Shown here piece after piece: positions 31,769-43,683 of a stretch of 64,000 nt of DNA (within the stretch, counting starts at the first letter, position 1; every line of letters begins with the position of its first letter). A program made the position numbers and the translations under genes. Under the pieces are notes generated by a model. That model saw nothing but the letters and a program-made list of their open reading frames with translations, did not search any database and was not told the origin of the DNA. Location of the stretch: assembly GCA_019638385.1 (NCBI GenBank), contig JAHBTW010000005.1, positions 248,001 through 312,000 of the forward strand, written 5' to 3'. The stretch is from Saprospiraceae bacterium (lineage in GTDB: Bacteria > Bacteroidota > Bacteroidia > Chitinophagales > Saprospiraceae).

Positions 31769-32636
31769 CTTTCAGCACGCGCCGCATTGTTTCTCCGATG
31801 GCTGCCGGGGTACGCACTACATGGATGCCGCAGGCTTCCATCACAGCCATTTTGGCTTCGGCCGTATCGTCTTTCCCGCCGATGATAGCGCCGGCGTGGC
31901 CCATGGTACGACCTTTGGGCGCCGTTTGTCCGGCAATGAAACCCACTACCGGCTTGGTGCCGTGCGCTTTGATGTAATGAGCTGCATCGGCTTCCATGCT
32001 ACCGCCAATTTCACCGATCATAATGATGCCTTCCGTTTCGGGATCGTTCATCAGCAGTTCCACGGCCTCTTTGGTCGTAGTGCCCACGATGGGGTCGCCG
32101 CCGATACCGATGCAGGTGGACTGCCCCAGGCCGGCTTTCGTCACCTGGTCCACGGCTTCATACGTGAGCGTACCGGAGCGGGAAACGATACCGATGCTGC
32201 CTTTGCGGTGGATGAAGCCGGGCATGATGCCGCACTTGGCCTCGTCGGGCGTGATGACGCCGGGGCAGTTGGGCCCGATGAGCCGGCAATCTTTATCATT
32301 GAGATAGGCTTTCACCTTCACCATATCCTGTACCGGAATGCCTTCCGTGATACAAATAATGACTTTGATGCCTGCTTCGGCGGCCTCCATGATGGCGTCA
32401 GCAGCAAAAGCCGGCGGCACAAAAATAACAGAGGTATCGGCGCCTGCTTTTTGCACAGCATCATATACGGAGTTAAAAACCGGCTTGTCCAAGTGCGTTT
32501 CACCGCCTTTTCCAGGTGTGACGCCGCCCACCACATTGGTGCCGTATTCTATCATTTGCCCGGCATGAAAAGTGCCTTCCTTGCCGGTGAATCCCTGTAC
32601 GATTACTTTGGAGTGTTTATTTACTAATACTGACAT
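31764..32636 (-). CDS. sucD: Succinyl-CoA synthetase alpha subunit
   Basis: The 290-residue alpha subunit forms succinyl-CoA or, in the TCA direction, succinate plus NTP. The CoA-binding Rossmann domain starts [20 protein letters not shown] with GGVTPGKGG. The ligase domain has the phosphorylated His in [18 protein letters not shown] and [12 protein letters not shown]. The beta subunit gene sucC is not in the window. It is downstream of the DivIC/FtsB gene and eno on the same strand. Length is normal. Icd, Eno and SucD here all serve central carbon flow. Confidence 0.95.
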   Translation of the reverse strand: MSVLVNKHSKVIVQGFTGKEGTFHAGQMIEYGTNVVGGVTPGKGGETHLDKPVFNSVYDAVQKAGADTSVIFVPPAFAADAIMEAAEAGIKVIICITEGIPVQDMVKVKAYLNDKDCRLIGPNCPGVITPDEAKCGIMPGFIHRKGSIGIVSRSGTLTYEAVDQVTKAGLGQSTCIGIGGDPIVGTTTKEAVELLMNDPETEGIIMIGEIGGSMEADAAHYIKAHGTKPVVGFIAGQTAPKGRTMGHAGAIIGGKDDTAEAKMAVMEACGIHVVRTPAAIGETMRRVLKG

Positions 32637-32669
32637 GCGTTGACGTTGTTTTAAGTTGCGGTATTTCGT

Positions 32670-32745
32670 TTATGCCATTTGCCCTTTGCACCTCGACTCC
32701 GCTCGGTGCATCGCCTTTTGCTCTTTGCAAATTTGCCTTTTGTAA
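32670..32745. repeat. Intergenic TTTGCC-type repeat with a small palindrome
   Basis: The gap between sucD and the DivIC/FtsB gene carries repeated variants of ATTTGCCCTTTGC and, inside, TGCACCTCGACTCCGCTCGG followed by TGCA, whose ends TGCACC/GGTGCA can pair. The style matches the degenerate repeat at 27538-27615. Confidence 0.45.
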
Positions 32746-32748
32746 CAA

Positions 32749-33060
32749 CTACTCTTTCTCTTCAATGATGAACACATCCTCATCGGCGCGTTTCATGCGG
32801 TAGTGTTCCCGTGCGAAGCTCTCTTTGTTTCCTTCAAAAGAAGCGCGATCTATTTCGGCCTCTTCAATTTTTTGCTCGTAAAAGCGCTTGTCCTGCTCCA
32901 ATTTATTCACCGTGCGCTGCAAGCGAAATTGCGTGATCATGTCGTGTTTGTCCACAAAAACCATCACGGCAAAAAAGATGGCCAATATGAGGAAGTACCG
33001 GTTGCGAAAAGGCGCAGGCACCATATTGGTCAGCGGTTTGAATAGGTTGGAAGCGGCCAT
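32749..33060 (-). CDS. Septum formation initiator (FtsB/DivIC-like)
   Basis: The 103-residue single-pass membrane protein has a short cytoplasmic N-terminus, one hydrophobic helix (RYFLILAIFFAVMVFVD) and a periplasmic coiled coil (RLQRTVNKLEQDKRFYEQKI) ending in an acidic tail. This is the FtsB/DivIC layout; these proteins join FtsL and FtsQ in the divisome. It sits directly after eno, as ftsB does in many bacteria. The stop lies about 110 bases before sucD. Confidence 0.85.
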   Translation of the reverse strand: MAASNLFKPLTNMVPAPFRNRYFLILAIFFAVMVFVDKHDMITQFRLQRTVNKLEQDKRFYEQKIEEAEIDRASFEGNKESFAREHYRMKRADEDVFIIEEKE

Positions 33061-33083
33061 GTGTTGATAATTTTGTTATCTGA

Positions 33084-34415
<1,332 letters not shown>

Positions 34416-34434
34416 CTAATGCGGTGGATTGGTA

Positions 34435-35538
34435 TTAATTCTCCATTAATCGAATAAAATCGTCAAACAAATAGCGCGCATCGTGCGGGCCGGGCGATGC
34501 TTCGGGGTGGTATTGTACCGAAAATGCCCGCCTGTCGCGCGCCCGCAGTCCTTCCACCGTACCGTCGTTGAGGTTGACGTGCGTCACCTCCACGCGATCC
34601 GCCGCTGCGGCAATGGCGTCGCGGCTTACGCCAAATCCGTGGTTCTGACTGGTAATCTCACAACGGCCCGTCATCAGGTTCTTCACCGGGTGGTTGATAC
34701 CCCGGTGGCCGTGGTGCATTTTATGTGTGGGAATGTCTAAGGCCAGCGCCAGAATTTGATGGCCGAGACAAATGCCGAACAGTGGCAGGTTTTCCTCCAA
34801 TATCTGCTTGGCCGTTTGCACCGCGTAGTCCATCGGAGCGGGGTCGCCGGGGCCGTTCGAGAGGAAAAATCCGTGCGGATTCCAGGCTTTTACCATTTCC
34901 AAAGGGGTACGCGCCGGAAACACTTGCAGATAACACCCCCGCGCGGCGAGGCAGTACAGGATGTTGCGCTTTACGCCGTAGTCATATACCGCTACCCGGA
35001 GCGGCGCCTGCGGGTCGCCTACAAAGTAAGGCTCCTTTGTACTCACCGCTGAGGCGAGTTCCAAGCCTTCCATATTGGGTACTTTCGCCAGTTCGGCGCG
35101 CAGTGCGGCAGGGTCGGTGATTTCGGAAGAAACAATGGCGTTCATGGCGCCTTTGCTGCGAATGTGCCGCACGATGGCGCGGGTATCCACATCCGAAATG
35201 GCCACGAGGCCCTGCTGCTCGAAGTAGTCCTGTATAGATTCATCTGCCAAAAGGCGCGAATACGGCGCATTGAAATTTTTGCAGATCAGCCCGGCAATTT
35301 TTACGGTATCCGATTCGGTTTCGGAGCGCTTGGCGCCGTAATTGCCGATGTGGGCATTGGTGGTCACGAGCATTTGCCCGAAATAAGAAGGATCGGTAAA
35401 AATTTCCTGATAGCCCGTCATTCCTGTGTTGAAGCAAATTTCACCGGCGGTAGTACCGATTTTACCGGCGGCTTTTCCGTGAAAAACGGTTCCGTCTTCC
35501 AACAACAAGAGAGCGGGATGGGATGGTGATTCCTGCAT
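34435..35538 (-). CDS. carA: Carbamoyl-phosphate synthase small subunit
   Basis: The 367-residue glutaminase subunit feeds ammonia to CarB for arginine and pyrimidine synthesis. The N-terminal domain starts ALLLLEDGTVFHGKAAGKIG with FNTGMTGYQEIFTDPSY. The class I amidotransferase domain has FLSNGPGDP, the nucleophile Cys in PLFGICLGHQILALAL and the catalytic His in VQYHPEASPGPHDA. The ATG at 35538 is chosen because the family sequence begins there. carB is not adjacent. A promoter lies at 35564-35595, back to back with the T9SS protein gene. Confidence 0.95.
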   Translation of the reverse strand: MQESPSHPALLLLEDGTVFHGKAAGKIGTTAGEICFNTGMTGYQEIFTDPSYFGQMLVTTNAHIGNYGAKRSETESDTVKIAGLICKNFNAPYSRLLADESIQDYFEQQGLVAISDVDTRAIVRHIRSKGAMNAIVSSEITDPAALRAELAKVPNMEGLELASAVSTKEPYFVGDPQAPLRVAVYDYGVKRNILYCLAARGCYLQVFPARTPLEMVKAWNPHGFFLSNGPGDPAPMDYAVQTAKQILEENLPLFGICLGHQILALALDIPTHKMHHGHRGINHPVKNLMTGRCEITSQNHGFGVSRDAIAAAADRVEVTHVNLNDGTVEGLRARDRRAFSVQYHPEASPGPHDARYLFDDFIRLMEN

Positions 35539-35563
35539 GGAGCATATATGTTTCAATCGGGCG

Positions 35564-35604
35564 CGAAGGTAGGGAAATCTCGCGGGTTTTGTAAATTTAC
35601 CCGC
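35564..35604 (-). promoter_or_regulatory. carA promoter and palindrome in the divergent region
   Basis: Minus-strand TTTA (35595-35592) is 20 bases from TACCTTCG (35571-35564), a near-consensus promoter. The palindrome GCGGGT...GTAAATTTAC...CCGC (35582-35604) overlaps it. On the plus strand the same palindrome contains TAAATTTA, a possible -7 box for the divergent gene. It could be shared control. Confidence 0.4.
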
Positions 35605-35619
35605 AAACATCACAAAACC

Positions 35620-37869
35620 ATGGCAGCCATCCACTCCATCCTCCATAAGATTGGGCGCTTTCGGGCGCATGTTGCTTTGTGCATCAGCCTGTGCGCTGCG
35701 ACGACGCCCGCATTATCCCAAATGTCGTTTACCGGCGGCCCTCCCGGCGTACAAGCGGTGGATATGGCTCTGACGGATTCTGCTATTTATGTAGCGTCGC
35801 TTCTCGGCCTGTACCGGTCTGAAGATTTCGGTCTGAATTGGAGCAAATTGCGGGACATTCCGCTGCACCGTTCTTTGCAAGGAACAGAACTTCCGTTGCA
35901 AGTGAAATGGACCGTAAAAGCGCGGCACAACAAGGTGCTCTTTGCATACTACGATGACGCAGGCTATCACTTGCTGGTCAGCCTTGACCGTGGGAATAGC
36001 TGGACATCCCGCTCTTATCCCGTTTTCAACAATCAGCCTGTACATTGGGGGCAATGGGAAATGACTGACTCCCTTATTTTGCTGCAAAGTGGGAAACGGA
36101 TTTTCCACTCCGCCAATAATGCGGCTTCCTGGAGTTCGAACCTTATGCCCTTAGAATCGGAAACAGACCTCGGAATGACAACAGACGGAAACCAGATTTA
36201 TTGCTGGAACCGCGATTCCATTTTTTTGAGCAGTGACTACTTTCAGACCTGGGAGGGCGCCGCTTTGCCGGGCATCCGCAGCATCAAAGTGAAGGAAGGG
36301 TTTTTGTTCGGCATCTCGGCAGAGGGTAATGGCGTTACCAACTTTTGGATGGCCCGCAGTTGGGGCGCCCCCTGGGAAATAAAACCCAATCTGCAATACC
36401 TGCGCCAATTTGAAGTGGCCGTGACCGGGGATACGATTTTACTGTGGCCGACTTTTAATTGGGAATCGGACCGATTGTGGGTGGCCGACACGGTTTTAGC
36501 CGCGTTCACCAGAGATGCAGCGAGGAGAACGCCCGTAATAGGCGAGTTTTCGTTGTTTCACACCCGGCTGCTGCATCAGTCGGGGCGGCTTTTTATTTAT
36601 TCAAGATACCGCATTTTTTTCGCGCCCTACGGCCATGCCTTTTCATATCCCTCGCTCTGGCATTCAGACAACTCCGGACGACGATGGACCGTCCGGGAGA
36701 ACACCATAGAAGAACCGCTGATCAACGGCCTTTTCCCCGATGGCGATCGCATCTGGGCAGCAACTTCTTCCGGGCTTTATTATCAAATAGCCGGGCAAAA
36801 CGAATGGCGCCCCAACGACACCATCGGGCCGGCTACTTTCTCCGTTACCCGGTTCGGCAACCGCCTTTGGAAAACAACCCTACAAACGGACAGCTTGGAA
36901 TTCATCGTGCTTTATAACTCCGACAACGACGGCAACACCTGGAACGCAGATTTCGGAGCTGCCAACTACCCGCTGGTTTCTACTCCGGAGGCGCTATACC
37001 AATATCTGGGCAATGTTATCTACCGGCGATTTCACGATGAAAATTCATGGGAGGACATTTCCGACAACGTACCCGGCGCCTTTGTATCATTTCCTGTTTT
37101 GGACGTGTATTACAATGGCCGGATTTTTACTTACAGCGACCAGGGCGCCTTGCTCAGCTCGACGGATGCAGGCGAACAGTGGCAACCCTTCCCATTCCCG
37201 ACCTTCAGCTATACACCGCTGCGCCTGCTCACGGTAGTGGACGGCTCGCTCGTGTTTGTGGGCGGAAGAGAATACTCATCTCAACAGGCTTTGGCTTTTC
37301 AATTTGAGGTGTATCGGTGGCACGATCCCTCCGGCGCATGGATGCTACTCTCAAACTTTACAATACCATATACCTCGGCAGAAACAAATTATCATCGAAA
37401 GATCACCGGTCTCGTGGCCCATGCCGGCAAATGGCTGCTGGCGATAAGGGGCATCGGGATATTAGAGTCAACTAACGGTGGCATGAACTGGAACATGGTG
37501 GCCAATGATGACGTGGCCCGAAATGCGGTGAGCATAAAAGTGTTTGACAATTCCTTCTATGTGGCAAGCCAGTTTTTCGGGGTGTGGAAGATTCCCGGCG
37601 GGACAGTGGCGCAACGGGAAGTTTTTGTCAAAAGCGGGGTTCGTCTGTTTCCCAACCCCAATGACGGTAGCATCCTGCATCTTGATGCTCCGTATCCCTT
37701 GGAACGCCTTTGGGTCGTTGACCTCAACGGGAGGGTTGTCTTTGAATCCGGCCCGATTTACCCGCCCGCTGCGCTGACCTTGCCCGAATGGAAACCCGGC
37801 GCATATTTTGTAAAAATGCAGAACAAACAAGGAAACATGGAGGTGCGAAAAATATTGGTGGTACGATAA
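35620..37869 (+). CDS. Secreted Asp-box (BNR) repeat protein with type IX sorting domain
   Basis: The 749-residue protein has a signal peptide (HVALCISLCAATTPALSQ) and a long beta-propeller-like body. At least six Asp-box repeats of the form SxDxGxxW are visible, for example SEDFGLNWSK, SLDRGNSWTS, NSDNDGNTWNAD, SSTDAGEQWQP and STNGGMNWNM. The C-terminus has the type A sorting domain: VRLFPNPNDGSILHL, VVDLNGRVVFESG, PGAYFVKM. It is thus exported through T9SS and attached or released at the surface. Sialidase-type catalytic residues are not evident, so ligand or substrate is unknown. ATG 35620 was chosen for the signal peptide. Confidence 0.88.
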   Translation: MAAIHSILHKIGRFRAHVALCISLCAATTPALSQMSFTGGPPGVQAVDMALTDSAIYVASLLGLYRSEDFGLNWSKLRDIPLHRSLQGTELPLQVKWTVKARHNKVLFAYYDDAGYHLLVSLDRGNSWTSRSYPVFNNQPVHWGQWEMTDSLILLQSGKRIFHSANNAASWSSNLMPLESETDLGMTTDGNQIYCWNRDSIFLSSDYFQTWEGAALPGIRSIKVKEGFLFGISAEGNGVTNFWMARSWGAPWEIKPNLQYLRQFEVAVTGDTILLWPTFNWESDRLWVADTVLAAFTRDAARRTPVIGEFSLFHTRLLHQSGRLFIYSRYRIFFAPYGHAFSYPSLWHSDNSGRRWTVRENTIEEPLINGLFPDGDRIWAATSSGLYYQIAGQNEWRPNDTIGPATFSVTRFGNRLWKTTLQTDSLEFIVLYNSDNDGNTWNADFGAANYPLVSTPEALYQYLGNVIYRRFHDENSWEDISDNVPGAFVSFPVLDVYYNGRIFTYSDQGALLSSTDAGEQWQPFPFPTFSYTPLRLLTVVDGSLVFVGGREYSSQQALAFQFEVYRWHDPSGAWMLLSNFTIPYTSAETNYHRKITGLVAHAGKWLLAIRGIGILESTNGGMNWNMVANDDVARNAVSIKVFDNSFYVASQFFGVWKIPGGTVAQREVFVKSGVRLFPNPNDGSILHLDAPYPLERLWVVDLNGRVVFESGPIYPPAALTLPEWKPGAYFVKMQNKQGNMEVRKILVVR

Positions 37870-37959
37870 GCCGAGGTATTTCCGGAAAGTTGGTGCATTT
37901 TGAGTCATCCCGAATATTGACCAAAGCCAAACATCCGGGATGACTCCTGCCCGCGACCA

Positions 37960-39402
<1,443 letters not shown>

Positions 39403-39451
39403 TATGTTGATGATTTTTTTTAAACCGCCTTCGAGGCCGCTTTCGGCGGCG

Positions 39452-39483
39452 CAAATGTAGGAATTGAAAATGCCAAATCCAAA
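39452..39483 (-). promoter_or_regulatory. icd promoter, overlapping the start of ruvB
   Basis: Minus-strand TTTG (39483-39480) is 20 bases from TACATTTG (39459-39452): both boxes match. The promoter covers the ATG of the divergent ruvB gene at 39470, so icd and ruvB transcription may interfere. Confidence 0.65.
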
Positions 39484-40507
39484 TTTCGACCCCAAAGGGG
39501 AACAAGTGCCCGCAGAGGATGTACAGATAGAAAAATCCTTGCGACCCAAAGCCTTGGACGACTTCTCAGGCCAACCCCGCATTGTGGAAAATCTCCGGAT
39601 TTTTATTGCGGCCGCCCGCCAACGCGGCGAAGCGCTAGACCACGTTTTGCTCAACGGCCCGCCCGGCTTGGGCAAAACGACCCTGTCGCACATCATTTCC
39701 AACGAACTGGAAACGGGCTTGAAAATGTCGTCGGGGCCGGTCATCGAAAAACCGGGCGATCTGGCCGGACTGCTCACCAACCTCGATGAAGGCGATGTGC
39801 TGTTCATTGACGAAATCCACCGCCTCAACACCGTGGTGGAAGAGTACCTCTACTCGGCCATGGAGGACTACCGCATTGACATCATGATTGACAGCGGCCC
39901 CAATGCGCGCAGCATACAGATCACGCTCAACCCTTTCACACTCATCGGCGCCACCACCCGCATGGGACTGCTCACCGCGCCCATGCGCGCCCGCTTCGGC
40001 ATCACCTGTCACTTAGACTATTACGATGCCGCCACCCTACTGCACATTATCAAGCGCTCGGCCGGCATCCTCGGCGTGGAGGTCACCGAAGAAGGCGCGA
40101 TGGAAATCGCCCGCCGCAGCCGGGGCACGCCGCGCATTGCCAATGCCCTGCTGCGCCGCATCCGCGACTTCGCACAAATCAAAGGCACCGGCGCCATTGA
40201 CGCCGACATCGCCCAATTCGGCCTCGCCGCACTCAATGTGGATGAAGGCGGCTTAGACGAAATGGACAACCGCATTCTCAGCGCCATTATACACAAGTTT
40301 AAAGGCGGTCCCGTGGGCCTCACCACCATTGCCACCGCCGTGGGCGAAGAGCCGGGCACCATCGAGGAAGTACACGAACCGTTTCTGATCATGGAAGGCT
40401 ACATACAACGCACGCCCCGCGGCCGCGAAGCCACCGAAAAGGCATACCGGCATCTCGGCGCAGTGCCGCCGGGCCGGGCGGGAACCTTGTTTGAGGTGGT
40501 GGAATGA
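39470..40507 (+). CDS. ruvB: Holliday junction branch migration helicase RuvB
   Basis: The 345-residue AAA+ motor drives branch migration with RuvA during recombination. Motifs: [20 protein letters not shown], Walker [12 protein letters not shown], Walker [12 protein letters not shown], sensor 1 [19 protein letters not shown], sensor 2 [17 protein letters not shown], and the winged-helix end [17 protein letters not shown]. The ATG at 39470 is preferred over a TTG at 39464. ruvA and ruvC are not adjacent. The 232 bases after the stop (40508-40739) hold no gene. Confidence 0.96.
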   Translation: MPNPNFDPKGEQVPAEDVQIEKSLRPKALDDFSGQPRIVENLRIFIAAARQRGEALDHVLLNGPPGLGKTTLSHIISNELETGLKMSSGPVIEKPGDLAGLLTNLDEGDVLFIDEIHRLNTVVEEYLYSAMEDYRIDIMIDSGPNARSIQITLNPFTLIGATTRMGLLTAPMRARFGITCHLDYYDAATLLHIIKRSAGILGVEVTEEGAMEIARRSRGTPRIANALLRRIRDFAQIKGTGAIDADIAQFGLAALNVDEGGLDEMDNRILSAIIHKFKGGPVGLTTIATAVGEEPGTIEEVHEPFLIMEGYIQRTPRGREATEKAYRHLGAVPPGRAGTLFEVVE

Positions 40508-40739
40508 GGGCATTCAAAAACTCGAAAATGCTATCGTGGAGAGAAAAAGGCCGTAGTAGAAAATATTGGCCAACCATTGGGTGATCTTGTTTTTCATTCC
40601 ACCATTGTTTGGCGAAGGTCATTGAATGAATTTACTTCATATTGCATCAGTAACTTGTCGGTTTTCAGACCGCACCGCTCGCGCCGGGGGTCACACCTCA
40701 GTTTACCGCACAGGGCGATGAAAAACAGGGTGTTTGATA

Positions 40740-41900
40740 TTATTCCTCGCGTTCAAAAATGTGAAGGGCGCCGCCTTCGGAAAGACGGGCCAGATCGTTC
40801 GAGAGGGCGTACAGGCGCGTGCCGTCCAATACGGGATGTTGTTTCCATTGGCCTGACGGAGGCAGTTCTACTCGCTACTGCCACGCGATGCGCCCGCTGT
40901 GGCGGTGCAGTGCCGCAAGTTGGTGAACGGTTGTGCCTGCGCTGCCCGATCCGTCGTGGAGATTGTATTCCGAAGCGAAATAGATGTGTTCGGCATCAAA
41001 AGCGAGGTCTCCGGCGGGCGGCGATACCTGCAATTGTGCAGCCGAAAAATGCTCCCGCAGATCGTGGAAGTGCAGCGCCCCGCTTTCTAAGTCTATACGC
41101 CAGTAGTACTGATGCGTGACGCAGGCTATCTCGCCGGCGACGACATCGAGGAAGGCCAGTTCAACACCGTGGAGTTTGTTCCAGCCGGAAGGCGGCAGCG
41201 TCAGGCCGTCCGGCAGTTGTTGCCAGGAGCGCAGCAATTGGCCGCTTTCTACATCCAACTCTATGATGAGGCCGTTGCTGACCGCCACATACAAGCGGCC
41301 CTGCCATACACCCAGAAATTTCCTGACCTCGCCGGCCCGCTCCGGCCCGTCGGGTTCCCACTCGCGCCAACGGCCCGGTTCGGAGACGTCGAAGTGCCAG
41401 AGGAGAGCGCCGGTGTCGGCAGAGTACCGTCCAAAGATGGATGAGTTTTTGCCATATTCTCCAGGCTTAGGGAAGCCCAATAAATAATATGAGTCAATTA
41501 CTTCAAAAAACGGATTGGGAGAAACGATCCATTTTATCTTTTCTGGTTCGTTTAACTGAACGCAACCAACACAATACTTTCCATCTCGCATTATACCAAT
41601 TAGCCCCAAATCTCCCAACGCGTCATTTACTGACAAATTTAACTTTTTCTCAATTTGTCCACTCAGTACATTTAGCACATAGCTTGATGAGGAACCATCA
41701 TTGATAAATAGACTTTTGTCTTTGATGAAGCCAATCGTGAATATGATTTGACTCTCGATTGAGGTCTCCCAACTCCTATGCCCTTTTGCTGCTAAATCAT
41801 AAAGGCAAAAGGAATTATCATAATCTGTTACGACAATACGATTTTGGAAGAGATTCCAAACTTTGCCTTTTAATAGTAGTCTGTCGGATTCTCGATACAT
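40740..41900 (-). pseudogene. PQQ-like beta-propeller protein with an in-frame amber codon
   Basis: From ATG 41900 the frame encodes 341 residues of repeated beta blades (VVTDYDNSFCLYDL, GRYSADTGALLWHFDV, LYVAVSNGLIIELDVESGQL), like PQQ/WD-type propellers that read out as storage of sugar or metal contacts. It meets TAG at 40877-40875 after SGRIAWQ. The same frame then stays open for 44 more codons with WKQHPVLDGTRLYALSNDL and LHIFEREE, which look like the last blade, and stops at 40742-40740. The simplest reading is a late nonsense mutation; a slightly shortened protein may still be made. No signal peptide. Function unknown. Confidence 0.6.
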
Positions 41901-41902
41901 GG

Positions 41903-42238
41903 TTACTCAACTTTGATGAATGAGAACACAGGGTGATTTGTGCCAATTTCTCCAAAAAATTGAGCAGCGTTATTGATATTGACGGCTTGGCCGGTAGAAG
42001 GCACTTGGAGACTCGAAAAGAGATTCGGGTTTGCTTGAAAAATGCTGCTCGCATTCTGCAGCATCATCACCTGAAACTGCCCCTTAATGGCCTGTTCGGC
42101 TTGCGCTACATCGTCGAAATAATTGGCCGGATTGAAGTTGGGCAGGTTTTCGTATTCTGTTTTGAGCAGCTTTCGTTTATCGAAGCGGTATTCCAATCGG
42201 CTCATGTCGGTCACGTTGTTGTTGCCCGGATAGGCCAT
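41903..42238 (-). CDS. Hypothetical protein, possibly the 3' part of a longer gene
   Basis: The 111-residue product reads MSRLEYRFDKRKLLKTEYEN, FNPANYFDDVAQAEQAIKG and ends FFGEIGTNHPVFSFIKVE. No family was recognised. It is polar and mostly helical with a hydrophobic end, and has no signal peptide. It lies two bases upstream of the beta-propeller gene on the same strand, so both were probably one unit. Sequence here is more AT-rich than the surroundings, suggesting transfer. The open frame extends a few codons above ATG 42238 towards a palindrome, so it may have lost an N-terminus. Confidence 0.5.
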   Translation of the reverse strand: MAYPGNNNVTDMSRLEYRFDKRKLLKTEYENLPNFNPANYFDDVAQAEQAIKGQFQVMMLQNASSIFQANPNLFSSLQVPSTGQAVNINNAAQFFGEIGTNHPVFSFIKVE

Positions 42239-42251
42239 TTTGTCGCTTGAT

Positions 42252-42287
42252 AAGTGAGGAAGTCACTTCGAAGTGACCTCCTCACTT
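42252..42287. repeat. 36-bp near-perfect palindrome, with a partial copy at 31549-31564
   Basis: The two 18-base arms match at 17 positions (AAGTGAGGAAGTCACTTC and GAAGTGACCTCCTCACTT), meeting at TTCGAA. The sequence GTGACCTCCTCACTT recurs right at the stop of the SecD-like lipoprotein gene near 31550. There is no T-run, so it is a dispersed palindrome rather than a clear terminator. Confidence 0.6.
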
Positions 42288-42329
42288 GCCCCGCCCCAAG
42301 GAGCCGGCTTTCGGTATTTTTCAAATCAT

Positions 42330-43604
42330 TCAATTATCGAACACATTGGCGGCCATCGGCGAGTATTCCGGTGCATTTTCAAACCCGGCAAAGGCAGGCT
42401 CCAGCACGGGTATGCGCCCCGGATACTCCTCCAATGCGCGCTCCAGACAATCCATAGCGGCTTCCAGATCGGCCCGATTGATGACGTAGGCCATGCGCAC
42501 TTCGTTGTACCCCAAACCGGGCGTGGCATAAAACCCCGCGCCCGGCGACAGCATCAGCGTGGCGCCGTTGTGGTCAAATTCCTCCAACAGCCAGCGGCAA
42601 AAGCGGTCGGCATCATCTATGGGAAAACGGGCGAAGCAATAGAACGCCCCGCCGGGCAGGTAGCTCGTCACGCCGGGCATCTGACGCAGTCGGTTGAACA
42701 GCGTTTGCCGGCGCAGGTCGTATTCTTCTTTCACAGCGTCCAAGCAGGCGCCGTCCATGTCTAAGGCGGCTTCGGCCAATATCTGCCCGAATGCCGGCGG
42801 ACTGAGGCGCAGCTTGGCGTATCGCGAAACGGCTTCTAATACCGATTCGTTGTAAGTGACGAGCGCACCCACCCGTGCGCCACAGGCGCTGTACCGCTTG
42901 GAAATGGAATCCACTACGACTACATGCTCGCGTATATCGTCCAATCGAAGTGCAGAGAAGAAGTCCTGACCATCGTAACAAAACTCGCGATACACCTCGT
43001 CCACAAACAGATACAGGTCGTGGCGGCGCACCACTTCGGCCAGTTCCCGCAGGGTAGATTCGGAATACACACAGCCGGTAGGATTATTGGGATTGCACAG
43101 AAAAATGCCCTTCGTGCGCGGCGTGATGCTCTGTTCAAAGTCGGCGGCGGAGGGCAGGGCAAAGCCGTCCTCGATATCGCAGGGAATGGGGCGCACCACG
43201 AGATCGGCCATGTGAGCGAAACCGTTGTAGTTGGCATAGAACGGTTCCGGAGAGAGCAGTTCGTCGCCCTGATTGAAACAGCTCAACAGCCCCAGATAAA
43301 TGGCTTCGGATGCGCCGGTGGTGATGATGATGTGCTCCGGGCGAAGCGCTACGCCAAAACTCCGGTAATAGCCCGTGAGCTTTTTGCGGTACGACATCTC
43401 GCCCTCGGCGGCGCTATAGGCCAGCACGGTGAGCGGGTTGTCGCGTACGGCTTGAAGTGCCTGGGGCGGCGTGAGGATGTCGGGTTGCCCGATGTTGAGG
43501 TGGTATATTTTTTTGCCTTGTGCTTTTACGCGCTCTGCCAGAGGGGCAAATTTGCGGAAAGGCGATAAAGGGGTGTTTTCGCCTCGCTGGGAAATCTTCG
43601 GCAT
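42330..43604 (-). CDS. Class I/II PLP-dependent aminotransferase
   Basis: The 424-residue fold-type I enzyme moves an amino group between an amino acid and a 2-oxo acid. Motifs: IYHLNIGQPDILTP, ITTGASEAIYLGLLS, ICLxNPNNPTG-type FLCNPNNPTGCVYSE, LFVDEVYREFCYDG, and the PLP-binding Lys in VVVDSISKRYSACGARVG; Arg of the substrate pocket lies in NEVRMAYVI. It resembles aspartate aminotransferase-like enzymes, but the substrate cannot be set from sequence. A perfect -7 box lies upstream at 43640-43633. Confidence 0.9.
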   Translation of the reverse strand: MPKISQRGENTPLSPFRKFAPLAERVKAQGKKIYHLNIGQPDILTPPQALQAVRDNPLTVLAYSAAEGEMSYRKKLTGYYRSFGVALRPEHIIITTGASEAIYLGLLSCFNQGDELLSPEPFYANYNGFAHMADLVVRPIPCDIEDGFALPSAADFEQSITPRTKGIFLCNPNNPTGCVYSESTLRELAEVVRRHDLYLFVDEVYREFCYDGQDFFSALRLDDIREHVVVVDSISKRYSACGARVGALVTYNESVLEAVSRYAKLRLSPPAFGQILAEAALDMDGACLDAVKEEYDLRRQTLFNRLRQMPGVTSYLPGGAFYCFARFPIDDADRFCRWLLEEFDHNGATLMLSPGAGFYATPGLGYNEVRMAYVINRADLEAAMDCLERALEEYPGRIPVLEPAFAGFENAPEYSPMAANVFDN

Positions 43605-43632
43605 GTCGTTATTGATTTCTTGTTTTCGCCCG

Positions 43633-43640
43633 CAAAGGTA
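43633..43640 (-). promoter_or_regulatory. -7 box of the aminotransferase gene
   Basis: TACCTTTG on the minus strand (43640-43633), a full match, 29 bases before the ATG at 43604. The -33 box is weak. Confidence 0.5.
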
Positions 43641-43683
43641 GGGGCTATTTTTTCAATTGTCCATGACAAAAATCAAATCGCCC

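Noticed and set aside
40508..40739. Small gene or RNA after ruvB
   Set aside because: No start with ribosome-binding context, no strong stem; treated as spacer between convergent genes.
40875..40877. Pyrrolysine or selenocysteine decoding of the in-frame stop
   Set aside because: The stop is TAG, not TGA, and no pyl genes or PYLIS-like element are seen; a late nonsense mutation is simpler.
40577..41119. 180-codon open frame on the plus strand
   Set aside because: Antisense to the end of the beta-propeller gene; composition and content are unlike any protein family, and the minus-strand frame shows clear blades.
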